Of a stretch of 64,000 bases of DNA, positions 8,873 to 17,054 are shown piece by piece (the stretch's first letter is position 1; each line of letters starts with the position of its first letter). Under the pieces are notes generated by a model. That model was not told the DNA's origin and ran no database searches. It worked only from the letters and a program-made list of their open reading frames with translations. The position numbers and the translations under genes were made by a program. The DNA is from Parvularculaceae bacterium (lineage in GTDB: Bacteria; Pseudomonadota; Alphaproteobacteria; Caulobacterales; Parvularculaceae): positions 1 to 64,000 of the forward strand of contig JANQMJ010000010.1 of the NCBI GenBank assembly GCA_028280115.1, given 5' to 3'.

Positions 8873-10093
8873 TTATAACTGATTGGAGTATTTCTTGAAT
8901 TCCATGCGGGCGATGGCGCGGCAATGGACCTCGTCGGGCCCGTCGGCAAGGCGCAGCGTGCGGATGCCGGCATAGGCTTTGGCGAGGCCGAAATCAGACG
9001 ACACCCCGGCGCCGCCATGGGCCTGAATGGCGTCGTCGATGACCTTGAGCGCGACCCTCGGCGCGGCGACCTTTATCATGGCGATCTCGCCTTGCGCCAC
9101 CTTGTTGCCGACTGTGTCCATCATCCAGGCGGCCTTAAGCGTTAAAAGCCGCGCCATTTCGATATCGATGCGCGCTTCGGCGACCCGCTGCTCCCAGATC
9201 GAATGTTTGAATATCGGCTTGCCGAAAGCTTCACGAGTCAAAAGCCGCTTGACCATCTCTTCAAGGGCGCGTTCCGCTGCGCCGATGGTGCGCATGCAGT
9301 GATGGATGCGGCCCGGCCCCAAGCGTCCTTGGGCGATTTCAAACCCGCGCCCTTCGCCGAGGATGAGATTTTCCTTTGGCACACGGACGTTTTCGAGGGC
9401 TACTTCCATATGCCCGTGGGGCGCATCGTCATAGCCGAAGACCGGCAGATGGCGTTCGACCGTCACGCCGGGCGCATCGGCGGGCACCAGGATCATCGAC
9501 TGCTGAACATGTCGCGCGGCGGTTTTGTCCGTCTTGCCCATGACGATATAGATCTTGCAGCGCGGATCGCCGGCGCCGGACGACCACCATTTGCGGCCGT
9601 TGACGACGTAATCGTCGCCGTCGCGGGTGATGTCGGTTTCGATATTGGTGGCGTCCGAAGAGGCGACCTGGGGTTCGGTCATTAAAAACGCCGACCGGAT
9701 CTCGCCGTCGAGCAGGGGCTTGAGCCATTCGTCCTGCTGCGCCGGCGAGCCGTATTTCGAGAGCACTTCCATATTGCCGGTGTCCGGCGCGGCGCAGTTG
9801 AACACTTCCGGCGCGATGTGACAGCGCCCGGTAAGTTCGGCGATCGGCGCGTAATCGGCGTTGGAAAGCCCGGGGCCCCATTTGGGATCAGGGTGGAACA
9901 TGTTCCACAGGCCCTCGGCTTTGGCTTTCGCTTTCAGTTCCTCGATGATCGGCGGGACCTTCCAGCGCCCTTCAGGACCGAATTCCGTATGCTGACGCTC
10001 ATAGATTTCCGCGCCTTCATAGACATGCGCGTCCATAAAATCGGAAACCCGCTTGAGATAATCCTTGCAGCGGTCGGAATAGTCAAAATCCAT
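8873..10093 (-). CDS. Acyl-CoA dehydrogenase (ACAD10/11-like)
   Basis: A 406-residue flavoprotein of the acyl-CoA dehydrogenase family that introduces the alpha-beta double bond into acyl-CoA with FAD. Recognisable segments are [17 protein letters not shown] flavin-binding sequence ([15 protein letters not shown]), [13 protein letters not shown], the R-rich middle domain, and the C-terminal [11 protein letters not shown]...[17 protein letters not shown]. The wording [10 protein letters not shown] and the DGPDEVH ending are characteristic of the ACAD10/11-type group that handles long or branched acyl chains. It starts at ATG 10093 and stands alone, without an adjacent thiolase or enoyl-CoA hydratase. 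The electron acceptor is presumably ETF. Confidence 0.93.
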   Translation of the reverse strand: MDFDYSDRCKDYLKRVSDFMDAHVYEGAEIYERQHTEFGPEGRWKVPPIIEELKAKAKAEGLWNMFHPDPKWGPGLSNADYAPIAELTGRCHIAPEVFNCAAPDTGNMEVLSKYGSPAQQDEWLKPLLDGEIRSAFLMTEPQVASSDATNIETDITRDGDDYVVNGRKWWSSGAGDPRCKIYIVMGKTDKTAARHVQQSMILVPADAPGVTVERHLPVFGYDDAPHGHMEVALENVRVPKENLILGEGRGFEIAQGRLGPGRIHHCMRTIGAAERALEEMVKRLLTREAFGKPIFKHSIWEQRVAEARIDIEMARLLTLKAAWMMDTVGNKVAQGEIAMIKVAAPRVALKVIDDAIQAHGGAGVSSDFGLAKAYAGIRTLRLADGPDEVHCRAIARMEFKKYSNQL

Positions 10094-10162
10094 GGCGCGC
10101 TTCCCTTGCTTTTGGGCATGATAGCGCGCCCGGCCCTCGGTGAAAGTCTCAAGCGCAGCCCT

Positions 10163-10615
10163 TCAGCGCCGGTCGCGAAAGAAAGTCCGAAGAAGATCGG
10201 CGGATTCTTCCGCCAACGGCCCCTGGACTACTTCCGGCCGCCAGTGACAGGTGGGCTGTTCGAAAAACCTCGGGCCGTGCCACACCGCACCGCCCTTTTC
10301 GTCTTTCGCCGCAATGACGAGGCGGGCGACGCGCGCGTGCGATATCGCCCCGGCGCACATAGCGCACGGTTCAAGCGTGACATAAAGCGTCGTTTCCGGA
10401 AGGCGGTAATTGGAAAGCTTTTCCGCCGCCGCGCGCAAGGTTCTGATTTCCGCATGGGCTGTAGGATCGTTGGTCGCGATCGGCGCATTGCCCGCCGCGG
10501 CGATGATCTTGCCGCCCGCATCGACCAGCACGGCGCCGATGGGCGCTTCGCCGGCCTGTGCGGCCGCGCGCGCTTCATCAAGGGCGCGTTGCATGAACCT
10601 GGCGTCGTCGATCAC
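10163..10615 (-). CDS. tadA: tRNA adenosine(34) deaminase TadA
   Basis: A zinc-dependent deaminase converting A34 of tRNA-Arg(ACG) to inosine. The Zn site is complete: HAE (His54, catalytic Glu56) and PCAMC (Cys84, Cys87), with the family pattern APIGAVLVD upstream and NYRLPETTLYVTLEPCAMCAG. I start at GTG 10615 (VIDDARFMQRALDEA), which gives about 150 residues, the normal length. An ATG at 10594 is the alternative. Longer upstream frames would run into the brnA gene, whose stop is only six bases away, so the three leftward genes may be cotranscribed. The facing rluB and rsmD genes are common neighbours of tadA in alphaproteobacteria. Confidence 0.92.
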   Translation of the reverse strand: MIDDARFMQRALDEARAAAQAGEAPIGAVLVDAGGKIIAAAGNAPIATNDPTAHAEIRTLRAAAEKLSNYRLPETTLYVTLEPCAMCAGAISHARVARLVIAAKDEKGGAVWHGPRFFEQPTCHWRPEVVQGPLAEESADLLRTFFRDRR

Positions 10616-10620
10616 GGGAC

Positions 10621-10908
10621 TTAGGACGCTTTTTTCTTGTGGGCTTCGTAATAGCTGCGCAAGACGGCGTTCATGCGCGTTAAATGACCCTTGCCTTGGG
10701 CTTTGAACCATTCAAACACATCGCTGTCGAGCCGCAGATGCACCGAGGTTTTTTCCGGCGCGACAAAGGGCTCGGCGTTCTCCCAGAACGCCGCAGGGAC
10801 ATCATATTCCGGCGCGTCGGGATGGGTGTCGCGGATCTCACCGCGTTTCTCCATGGCGTTGAGCTCTTCGAGCGTAGCGCGCCTGAGCTTTTTTCCTGCT
10901 TTTTTCAT
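10621..10908 (-). CDS. brnA: BrnA family antitoxin
   Basis: A 95-residue protein matching the BrnA antitoxin family. It has a basic N-terminus, a central segment with D-x-P-E and FWENAEPF, then KTSVHLRLDSDVFEWFKAQGKG followed by MNAVLRSYYEAHK, a ribbon-helix-helix-type DNA-binding end. In characterised pairs BrnA binds and neutralises BrnT and represses the operon. Its frame overlaps the 3' end of brnT by about 70 bases if the ATG at 10908 is used, or about 17 bases from the internal ATG at 10854. Either way the genes are translationally interlocked, toxin first. Confidence 0.88.
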   Translation of the reverse strand: MKKAGKKLRRATLEELNAMEKRGEIRDTHPDAPEYDVPAAFWENAEPFVAPEKTSVHLRLDSDVFEWFKAQGKGHLTRMNAVLRSYYEAHKKKAS

Positions 10909-11152
10909 TGAGCTTCCATGCTGTAATCAACCGGATTGACTCGCCGCGGTCAGCATAGACGAGATTGTAATAGACGTCTCCAACCGGTCCGATTGCATTA
11001 ATCCTTTGTTCGCCGTCATGATCGCGCGGGTCCGGCCATATTTCCACCGCTTCCGGATCGTTGAACATGCGCGCCGCTCGAAGAATGTCGACGCCGCGTT
11101 TGGCTATAATCTCCTGGCGTTTTTCTTCGTCCCATTCGAATGCGAAAGGCAT
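10838..11152 (-). CDS. brnT: BrnT family ribonuclease toxin
   Basis: A 104-residue protein of the BrnT toxin family (RelE-like fold ribonuclease). The conserved layout is present: FEWDEEKRQEIIAKRGVD at the start, RINAIGPVGDVYYNLVYADRG in the middle, and IRLITAWKLNEKSRK in place of the usual IRIISAR+A. The ATG at 11152 has AGAGGG six to ten bases upstream. A good promoter with an operator-like palindrome lies at 11236-11264. The C-terminus is about ten residues longer than the core family and overlaps brnA. The toxin is probably functional because the frame is intact and an antitoxin follows. Confidence 0.87.
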   Translation of the reverse strand: MPFAFEWDEEKRQEIIAKRGVDILRAARMFNDPEAVEIWPDPRDHDGEQRINAIGPVGDVYYNLVYADRGESIRLITAWKLNEKSRKKAQARYARRAQRHGETR

Positions 11153-11235
11153 AAGACCCTCTTGAAAGCAGCATTCGCCGCAATCTTACAGGATTGAGCC
11201 CCTTCCTGTCCCAGGGTTCGCCTTTCCATAATGAT

Positions 11236-11264
11236 CATATACATGAATGTGTACATTATTTCAA
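11236..11264 (-). promoter_or_regulatory. brnTA promoter with operator-like palindrome
   Basis: Reading leftward there is a TTGAAA -35 box (11264-11259), a 17-base spacer and a TATATG -10 box (11241-11236), about 85 bases before brnT. The spacer contains the near-perfect palindrome AATGT-AC-ACATT (11257-11246), a plausible site for BrnA autorepression. Inferred from sequence only. Confidence 0.6.
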
Positions 11265-11310
11265 GAGCCTTTGGAATAGCGTTGACCGCATTCAAAAAGC
11301 GGCGGTCTGC

Positions 11311-12048
11311 TTACGCCGGCGCCAGCGCGGCGGGTTTTTCCGCGAGGCAAAAGGCGCTCACCCCGGCGAACCGGTTGACCGGAAAGAGCGCCACGCGTTC
11401 GATGTCGCAGACTGCGGTCAGGATCTCGTTGAGCCAGCGCGGCGCGGGCTTGAGCCCGCTGGCGGCAGGGCTTTCATGATTGCTGAAAGCCCGGTCGGCG
11501 AGGCGCATGACCGCCGCCGCCGGAAACAGGAGGCCGAAGAAATAACGCAGCGCAACCGGCGTTAGTCCCGCCGCTTCGACCGCATGCTGAAGGCCTGCCA
11601 GCGTGTAGCGGCGGCGGTGCTCGAGATAGTCGTCATGGCTCGACCACAGGAACTGAAATGCCGGCGCCGAAATCAGGAACCGCGTTCCCGGCGCGGCGCG
11701 GTCCGCATATTCCCGTATCAAGGCGACATCGTCGTCCACATGCTCGATGACGTCGGTCATCAGCACCGTATCGGCGTCGATGCGATCCACCGAGCGCACA
11801 AAGTCGATCAAATCGGTGCGCCGGCGGCCGATAAATTCGTCCTCATAGTTGGGATCGATGCAGATCGCCCGGGCGGCCCGCCCCTCGTCGGTGAGCATCT
11901 TGGAAAAAACGCCGGAGCCCGCGCCGACATCGAGCAGGGTTTCGATCGGTTTTGCCCCGAGCAATGACTTGATCGCCCGGCCCTTGGATATGTAGTACCA
12001 GTGCTCAGCAGGATCGCCGCCGAGGGCTTGTTCTTCTTTCAGATCCAT
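11311..12048 (-). CDS. Class I SAM-dependent methyltransferase
   Basis: A 245-residue methyltransferase. Motif I is LLDVGAGSGVFSKML near residues 37-51. The acidic residue after strand 2 is in ICIDPNY, and the post-I/motif II segment is TVLMTDVIEHVDDD. This looks like a Methyltransf_23/11-type small-molecule or glycan methyltransferase. The C-terminal third is rich in aromatic and hydrophobic residues (YFFGLLFPAAAVMRLADRAF) and may associate with membrane, as in enzymes of surface polysaccharide synthesis. It is divergent from rluB, with about 60 bases between the start codons. The substrate is unknown. The family assignment is secure, the specific role is not. Confidence 0.87.
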   Translation of the reverse strand: MDLKEEQALGGDPAEHWYYISKGRAIKSLLGAKPIETLLDVGAGSGVFSKMLTDEGRAARAICIDPNYEDEFIGRRRTDLIDFVRSVDRIDADTVLMTDVIEHVDDDVALIREYADRAAPGTRFLISAPAFQFLWSSHDDYLEHRRRYTLAGLQHAVEAAGLTPVALRYFFGLLFPAAAVMRLADRAFSNHESPAASGLKPAPRWLNEILTAVCDIERVALFPVNRFAGVSAFCLAEKPAALAPA

Positions 12049-12109
12049 TGCCCGCCCGCCTTGTGTTCAGATCGACTCAAAGGGCGCCCGCGTAAAGGAT
12101 TACTAAATC

Positions 12110-12874
12110 ATGTCGGCAAAGAGCGCGAGCGAAGATTGGGCCGGCGAACGCATCGCCAAATATCTCGCCCGCGCCGGCGTGGCCTCGCGGCGCGAGGCGG
12201 AACGCCTGATCGAACAGGGCCTTGTCACGGTCGATGGAAAAACCCTGACGACGCCGGCCTTCAAGGTGACGGCGGGGATGGATATCCGCGTTGACGGAAC
12301 CCGCATCGGCGCGCCCGAGGCGCCGCGGCTGTGGCGTTTTCACAAACCGGCGGGCCTGGTGACAACCCACAAGGACCCCCAGGGCCGGCCGACCGTGTTC
12401 GAGGCGCTGGAAGGCCGCCTGCCGCGGGTGATTTCCGTCGGCCGGCTCGACCTGACGACGGAAGGGCTGTTGTTGCTGACCAATGCCGGCGCGCTGGCCC
12501 GGCGGCTCGAACTGCCCTCGACCGGCTGGACCCGGCGCTACCGGGTGCGCGCCCATGGCCGCACGACGCAAGCCGCGCTCGACGCGCTCAGGGACGGCGT
12601 CGAGATCGACGGCGTCGCCTACGGGCCGATCCGCGCGGCGCTTGACCAGACCCAGGGCGGCAATCAGTGGCTGACGATTTCCATCAACGAAGGCAAGAAC
12701 CGGGAAATCCGCAATGTCTGCCGCCATCTCGGCCTCCAGGTGAACCGGCTCATTCGCACCGCCTACGGACCGTTTCAACTGGGCAAGCTGGCGACGGGCG
12801 CGTTCGAGGAAGTCCCCGGCAAGCAGCTCACGGAACAGCTTGGCCGAAAGGTTTGCGAGGAGATCGGCCTGTGA
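12110..12874 (+). CDS. rluB: RluB-type 23S rRNA pseudouridine synthase
   Basis: A 254-residue pseudouridine synthase of the RsuA/RluB group. An N-terminal S4 RNA-binding domain (IAKYLARAGVASRREAERL, residues about 14-60) is followed by the catalytic domain with GRLDLTTEGLLLLTN, in which Asp114 is the nucleophile, and by KNREIRNVCRHLGLQVNRLIR. RluB makes Psi2605 in 23S rRNA. RluE and RluF are relatives, but the S4 domain and the neighbouring rsmD favour RluB. The ATG at 12110 precedes MSAKSASEDWAGERIAKYLA. rsmD starts 12 bases after the stop, so the two form an operon of ribosomal RNA modification genes. Confidence 0.92.
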   Translation: MSAKSASEDWAGERIAKYLARAGVASRREAERLIEQGLVTVDGKTLTTPAFKVTAGMDIRVDGTRIGAPEAPRLWRFHKPAGLVTTHKDPQGRPTVFEALEGRLPRVISVGRLDLTTEGLLLLTNAGALARRLELPSTGWTRRYRVRAHGRTTQAALDALRDGVEIDGVAYGPIRAALDQTQGGNQWLTISINEGKNREIRNVCRHLGLQVNRLIRTAYGPFQLGKLATGAFEEVPGKQLTEQLGRKVCEEIGL

Positions 12875-12886
12875 GGCGGAAATGAC

Positions 12887-13450
12887 ATGCGCATCATCGG
12901 CGGCAAATTCCGTGGACGGCCAATCGCTACGCCCGAAGGCCGCGACACGCGGCCCACGGCGGACCGGACCCGCGAGTCCCTCTTCAACATTCTTGAAAGC
13001 CGCGGGGATGTTTCCTTCGAAGGCGCGCGGGTGATCGATCTTTTCGCCGGTTCCGGCGCGCTGGGTCTTGAAGCGCTGTCGCGCGGCGCGGCCGGCGCCC
13101 TGTTCGTCGAGACCGACGCCGCGGCGCGCGGCGCGATCCGCGACAATATCGAGGCGCTGGGCCTTTTCGGCGTCGCGCGGCTGCACCGGCGTTCGGCTGC
13201 GGCGCTCGGCCCCAGGCCCGCCGGCGTCGGGGCGCCGTTCGATCTTGCCTTTCTCGATCCGCCCTATGGCCAGGATCTCGCCCGAGCGGCCATGCAAACG
13301 CTGAAAAGCGGCGGCTGGCTTGCGCCCGGGGCGGTCGCGGTCGTCGAACAGGGAAAGGACGAACCGCCCGTCGCCGCCGAAAGCTTTGAGGAAATCGACC
13401 GTCGGCTTTATGGCGCGGCGCAAATCGGGTTTTATCGCTTTGCGCCCTGA
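12887..13450 (+). CDS. rsmD: 16S rRNA (guanine966-N2)-methyltransferase RsmD
   Basis: A 187-residue SAM-dependent methyltransferase acting on G966 of 16S rRNA during 30S assembly. The N-terminus MRIIGGKFRG and the RPTADRTRESLFNIL segment are diagnostic for RsmD. Motif I is VIDLFAGSGALGLEALSRG, and the catalytic motif IV is LDPPYG (residues 123-128). It sits 12 bases downstream of rluB with GAGGCGGAAATG as its ribosome binding region, so the pair is likely cotranscribed. The length is normal for the family and no defects are seen. Confidence 0.95.
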   Translation: MRIIGGKFRGRPIATPEGRDTRPTADRTRESLFNILESRGDVSFEGARVIDLFAGSGALGLEALSRGAAGALFVETDAAARGAIRDNIEALGLFGVARLHRRSAAALGPRPAGVGAPFDLAFLDPPYGQDLARAAMQTLKSGGWLAPGAVAVVEQGKDEPPVAAESFEEIDRRLYGAAQIGFYRFAP

Positions 13451-13709
13451 TCGCGCGCGAACAATTAAACGCGTTTTCCCGCTGTCGGCCTTTTAAACAG
13501 GATCAATTGCAACAAGGCTGTTAACCAAAAAGCGCCTTAGATTTCCTGTCCCGACAGGCGCGCCCTGGCGGGCGATCCCGACCGCAAACGGCCAAACAGC
13601 CTGAACGCCAGGCGCTTTGCGGCGCCGGGCGAATTCTTCCGGAATTCATCTTCCGCGTTCAGAGAATATTTAACAATAATTGCTTTTCTGCGGTCCGGAG
13701 AAAGGGCGT

Positions 13710-13991
13710 ATGGACATGATCACCATCTTCGACGTTTACTCGCTGGTGCTTTTGCTGGTTTCGATGTCGCTGTTCGTGCATCGCTACATCAAGCAGAACC
13801 CGCCGGTTTACCCTTATCTCATTATCGCAACGACCTGTCTCGTGGCGAACTGGCTGGGAGAATCAGGCGGCGGCGTGTTCGCCCTGGCGCTTCTTATAGC
13901 GGCGTCGTTTTCGTTTCTCGGCTGCCTGCTTTATCCGAGCTGGCGCGATATGAGCAGCAAATCCGCCAAGTCCACCCCGGAGCAGAATTAG
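13710..13991 (+). CDS. Small membrane protein of unknown function
   Basis: A 93-residue protein with three hydrophobic stretches (about residues 3-23, 35-50 and 58-75), therefore probably an inner-membrane protein with a short polar C-terminus (SSKSAKSTPEQN). The ATG at 13710 (MDMITIFDVYS) follows GGAGAAAGGG, a convincing ribosome binding site; a TTG 30 bases upstream is less likely. The family resembles the small XrtV/PEP-CTERM-unrelated 'hypothetical membrane' proteins of marine alphaproteobacteria, but I cannot name it. It immediately precedes the 6S RNA region. Confidence 0.7.
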   Translation: MDMITIFDVYSLVLLLVSMSLFVHRYIKQNPPVYPYLIIATTCLVANWLGESGGGVFALALLIAASFSFLGCLLYPSWRDMSSKSAKSTPEQN

Positions 13992-14011
13992 CGCGACTTT
14001 TCGGCCCCTCT

Positions 14012-14182
14012 TTACGCTGTGGGGCCCGGCGCCTATCTTCTCATGCGCTGCCCGGCCCGTCAGGACGACATTCCCCGGGGCCTTATCTCATCGAACGGGA
14101 GCTGCCTCTGGCTCGGGCCGTGGCCCTTTTCATGCGGCGCCCACCTGGTCCTTAGGGTCCAGGGCGAATAACAGTCCGACGG
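14012..14182 (+). ncRNA. ssrS: 6S RNA (ssrS)
   Basis: 6S RNA mimics an open promoter and sequesters sigma70 RNA polymerase. Position is the first evidence: the RNA is classically encoded just upstream of the 5-formyltetrahydrofolate cyclo-ligase gene, as here. Sequence supports it: the 3' half has CACCTGGTCC-TTAG-GGTCCAGGG (14142-14164), the counterpart of the E. coli CACCUUGAACC-AAG-GGUUCAAGG hairpin, followed by AATAACAG, where E. coli has GUUACAG. The 5' side has GGCCCGTCAGGACG, similar to the E. coli GGUCCGUCCGAG segment. CTGT at 14017-14020 can pair with ACAG at 14171-14174 and GTGGG with CCCAC. The exact ends are estimates. Confidence 0.75.
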
Positions 14183-14294
14183 CCGCGGCGGCGTTGACCT
14201 TTTGCCATGAACGCGCGGCGAGGTTCGGCGCGCGAGATAGTCTTCAATGTTGCCGCCAATCGCGCCATTTCTCGACAGCAAGCATGTCCTTCGT

Positions 14295-14831
14295 ATGAAG
14301 ATGCGCGGTGAACGGCGCGCTGCGGCGCGCGCCCGCCCCGACGCCGCCCGCTTCGCCGCGCATAATTTTCTGACCGCGATCGACGCAGCGCAGGACGCGG
14401 CGGTCGCGCTCTATCACCCGATCAAGGACGAACTCGATACCGCGCCGCTGGCCGACGCGTTGATAGAAAAAGGCGCGCGCCTGGCGCTGCCGGCGGTTGC
14501 GCAAAAGCGCGCGCCGCTGGTCTTTCGCGCCTGGCGGCCCGGCGACGACCTCGTCAAGGGCGGATTTGGCGCCCTGACGCCGGATGAAACGGCACCGGCG
14601 CTGCGGCCGGACATCGTCGTTGCGCCCCTGCTTGCATTCACGCGCGCCGGCGGCCGGCTTGGCTATGGCGGCGGCTTTTACGACCGCACCCTCGCCGATC
14701 TGCGCGCGGCCGGCGATATCCTCGCCGTGGGGTACGCCTACGCCGCGCAGGAAGTTGACGCCCTGCCCCTGACCCCCCTAGATCAGCCTCTCGACTGGAT
14801 CGTCACGGAGGGCGCGGCGATCCGTTGCTAG
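14295..14831 (+). CDS. 5-formyltetrahydrofolate cyclo-ligase
   Basis: Also called 5,10-methenyltetrahydrofolate synthetase (YgfA/FAU1). It converts 5-formyl-THF to methenyl-THF with ATP. The N-terminal R-R-A-A-A-R-A-R stretch is the usual basic opening. The C-terminal signature is LAFTRAGGRLGYGGGFYDRTLADL, with the ATP/substrate-binding GYGGGFYDR. I start at ATG 14295 (MKMRGERRAAARARP), giving about 178 residues; an ATG at 14247 would lengthen it atypically. The 6S RNA gene just upstream is the conserved arrangement. The metallophosphoesterase gene begins 16 bases after its stop. Confidence 0.9.
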   Translation: MKMRGERRAAARARPDAARFAAHNFLTAIDAAQDAAVALYHPIKDELDTAPLADALIEKGARLALPAVAQKRAPLVFRAWRPGDDLVKGGFGALTPDETAPALRPDIVVAPLLAFTRAGGRLGYGGGFYDRTLADLRAAGDILAVGYAYAAQEVDALPLTPLDQPLDWIVTEGAAIRC

Positions 14832-14847
14832 AAAGCGGGGCCAAGTC

Positions 14848-15672
14848 TTGCGCATTGCGGTTTTCGGCGACGTCATGGGACGCAGCGGCCGCACGGCGAT
14901 GATCGAACGCCTGCCCGGCATGCGCCGCGACTTCGCGCTCGATTTTGTCGTCGTCAATGCGGAAAACGCCGCCGGCGGCTTCGGCGTGACGCCGCGGATC
15001 TGCGAGGATCTGTTCGAGGCCGGCGCCGACGTCCTGACCACCGGCAATCACGCTTTCGACCAGCGTGACGATGTCGATATTTTCCGTAAAGAGTCGCGCC
15101 TGTTGCGGCCGGTGAATTTTTCGCCGTCAAATCCCGGCCGCGGCTCGGGCCTTTATCAGGACGCGGCGGGGCGCAATGTGCTGGTTGTTCACGTCCAGGG
15201 CCAGCGTTCCATGCCGCAATTTGTCGACGACCCCTGCGCCGCGGTCGAACGCGAACTCGACGGCGTCAAGCTCGGCCGCGAAGCCGATGCGGTGATCGTC
15301 GACTTTCACGCCGAAACCACGTCGGAAAAATATTCCATGGGCCATCATCTCGACGGCCGGGTCAGCCTGGTCGTCGGCACCCACACCCATGTGCCGACGG
15401 CGGACGAACATATCCTGCCTCGGGGTACGGGCTTTATCGCCGATCTGGGCATGTGCGGCGACTATGACAGCATCATCGGCATGGAAAAGTCCGAGCCCCT
15501 CTTGCGCTTCGCGGCGAAAATGCCGGGCGGGCGCTTTTCGCCGGCCGCCGGCGAGGCGACCCTGTGCGGGGTCGTGGTCGACACCGATCCGTCAACCGGA
15601 CTGGCGCTTTCCATCGCCCCCCTGCGCCTCGGCGGAAAGCTGCGCGAAATGCGTCCCGACAAGCGCGCCTAG
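14848..15672 (+). CDS. YmdB-family metallophosphoesterase (TIGR00282)
   Basis: A 274-residue binuclear-metal phosphoesterase of the YmdB/TIGR00282 family; the Bacillus member hydrolyses 2',3'-cyclic nucleotides. Metal ligands are apparent in FGDVMG (Asp8), NAENAAGG (Glu39, Asn40), TTGNHAFD (Asn67, His68), and the later DFHAETTSEK and GTHTHVPTADE histidines. The start is a TTG (TTGCGCATTGCGG), because the domain begins directly at RIAVFGDV and no ATG or GTG is available nearby. It lies 16 bases after the folate cyclo-ligase, in an apparent operon. The length is normal. Confidence 0.9.
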   Translation: MRIAVFGDVMGRSGRTAMIERLPGMRRDFALDFVVVNAENAAGGFGVTPRICEDLFEAGADVLTTGNHAFDQRDDVDIFRKESRLLRPVNFSPSNPGRGSGLYQDAAGRNVLVVHVQGQRSMPQFVDDPCAAVERELDGVKLGREADAVIVDFHAETTSEKYSMGHHLDGRVSLVVGTHTHVPTADEHILPRGTGFIADLGMCGDYDSIIGMEKSEPLLRFAAKMPGGRFSPAAGEATLCGVVVDTDPSTGLALSIAPLRLGGKLREMRPDKRA

Positions 15673-15741
15673 CGCAGCGCATCCGTGCGCTTTTTCGTCA
15701 GCAATGCTAGACTCACCGATAGAGCGGGGAGAGAGCCTGTC

Positions 15742-16005
15742 ATGAAGCATCATAAGACGCCATTATCGTTCGCATGCCCATCATCAAAATCGCCGGCATG
15801 GCGCGCCGTCATCAGCATGGCGATTTTAACGGCCGGTTGCGCAAGCGTCGATGACGCCCCCGCCGGGGTATGGACGGCGCAAGACGAGGCGGCGTATCAG
15901 CAATGTCTCAAGGACAATATGGCCGCTTCCGTCGCCTGGGAAATGATCGAGCAATCTTGCCGCGGTCAAGTTGAAGGAAAAGGCGGACCGCCGTCGCTCG
16001 ATTAG
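15742..16005 (+). CDS. Small lipoprotein
   Basis: An 87-residue protein. A long positively charged N-region and hydrophobic segment end in the lipobox LTAGC (MAILTAGC), so the mature protein of about 55 residues is likely lipid-anchored. The mature part has two further cysteines (QQCLKDN and EQSCRGQ), spaced so that they could form a disulfide. The ATG at 15742 is preceded by GGGGAGAG at suitable spacing; upstream in-frame codons lack one. The family is not recognised. The stop is followed 36 bases later by an interspersed palindromic repeat. Confidence 0.65.
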   Translation: MKHHKTPLSFACPSSKSPAWRAVISMAILTAGCASVDDAPAGVWTAQDEAAYQQCLKDNMAASVAWEMIEQSCRGQVEGKGGPPSLD

Positions 16006-16040
16006 CCGCACTGCGTTGCGCAACCCCCTGCCGCGACCCT

Positions 16041-16147
16041 TAGAGCCTGTTGCAGCAAAAGTGGATCACCGGTTTTGCGGTTCGCAACAGGCTCAACTTA
16101 GAATCTAGAGCCGATTTTTGAATCATACAAAGTGCAATCGGCTCTAG
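16041..16147. repeat. Interspersed palindromic element, copy 1
   Basis: Two consecutive hairpins: an 11-bp arm GAGCCTGTTGC at 16043-16053 pairs with 16084-16094, and a perfect 12-bp arm CTAGAGCCGATT at 16105-16116 pairs with 16136-16147. The loop of the first contains CAAAAGTGGATCACCGG. The same layout (TAGAGC, AAAAGTGGAT, CCGGTTTT, AGAATCTAGAGC, terminal CTCTAG) recurs at 20341 and 31413. The terminal CTAG contains the stop codon of the SDR gene on the minus strand. Confidence 0.85.
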
Positions 16148-16899
16148 CGGACGTAAGACGCGCCGTTGATGTCGAAGGTCGCGCCGGTCGCCGACGGACA
16201 CGCGCCGGTCAGCAAAAACGCGATCATCGCGCCGACTTCTTCGGGCTGCGCCACCCGGCCCAGGGGAATGTCCTTGACCGCTGCTTTTCGGTCTTCGATG
16301 TCCTGGGGCGCCATGCGGGTTTCGACCCAGCCCGGCGCAATGGCGTATAACAGGATGTTTTCGGCAGCGAGCCCGCGCGCCCAGGTCTTGGTCATGGCGA
16401 GCACCGCGCCCTTAGAGGCGGCGTAGGCCGCATTATCGACCCCGTCGCCGCGATGGCCGGCCCGGCTGGCGACATTGACGATAATCCCGCTCCTGCCCGT
16501 CTTGCGAAAATAGCCGATCGTCGCGCGGCAGATATCGGCCGGCGCCTGGACGTTGACCGCCATGGTTGTCGCCCAGCCACCGTCCCACACCGCCTTGCCG
16601 CCGGAAAGCGGCGACGGGGTGAAAAGCCCGGCATTGTTGACGACGCCGTCAAGGACGCCGGCCTTGGCCAGTGCGCGTTCCACCAAAGCAAAACCGGCGT
16701 CCGGCCGCGCCAGGTCCGCATAGAGCACGTCGCCCGGCGACTGGCCCAAAGCGGCGGCCACATCGGCGGCCGCCTGGCTTTCCGCGCTGGCCTGCAAGAG
16801 AACGTTGGCGCCGGCTTTTGCGCATAGCTGCGCCGTCGCCGCGCCGATGCCGCGCGATGCGCCGGTGATCAGCATTGTTTTGCCTTCTAGCGACATCAT
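16144..16899 (-). CDS. SDR family oxidoreductase
   Basis: A short-chain dehydrogenase/reductase of about 251 residues with a Rossmann fold. Visible motifs are the nucleotide-binding GASRGIG near the N-terminus, NNAGLF, the catalytic YAASK, and the C-terminal GATFDINGASYV ending typical of FabG-like enzymes. I place the start at ATG 16899 (MMSLEGKTML) because GGAAGG lies about ten bases upstream and the domain starts there; an ATG at 16944 would add a Gly/Ser-rich leader. The TAG stop lies inside the CTAG end of the palindromic repeat at 16041-16147. The substrate is unknown. It is divergent from yebC. Confidence 0.9.
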   Translation of the reverse strand: MMSLEGKTMLITGASRGIGAATAQLCAKAGANVLLQASAESQAAADVAAALGQSPGDVLYADLARPDAGFALVERALAKAGVLDGVVNNAGLFTPSPLSGGKAVWDGGWATTMAVNVQAPADICRATIGYFRKTGRSGIIVNVASRAGHRGDGVDNAAYAASKGAVLAMTKTWARGLAAENILLYAIAPGWVETRMAPQDIEDRKAAVKDIPLGRVAQPEEVGAMIAFLLTGACPSATGATFDINGASYVR

Positions 16900-17054
16900 C
16901 GACAGAGCCTTCCCGCTGCCGCCCCCGACGGACGTTTCGAACATGATTTGCGCGGCGCACGCTTAAGGGTCAAGCGCGGCCTTGAAATCCGTCCGCCGGT
17001 CGCGCTAAACGGGTCCGCTTTTCCGTCGTCGACAGGCGCGATCGAGGTCGTTAC

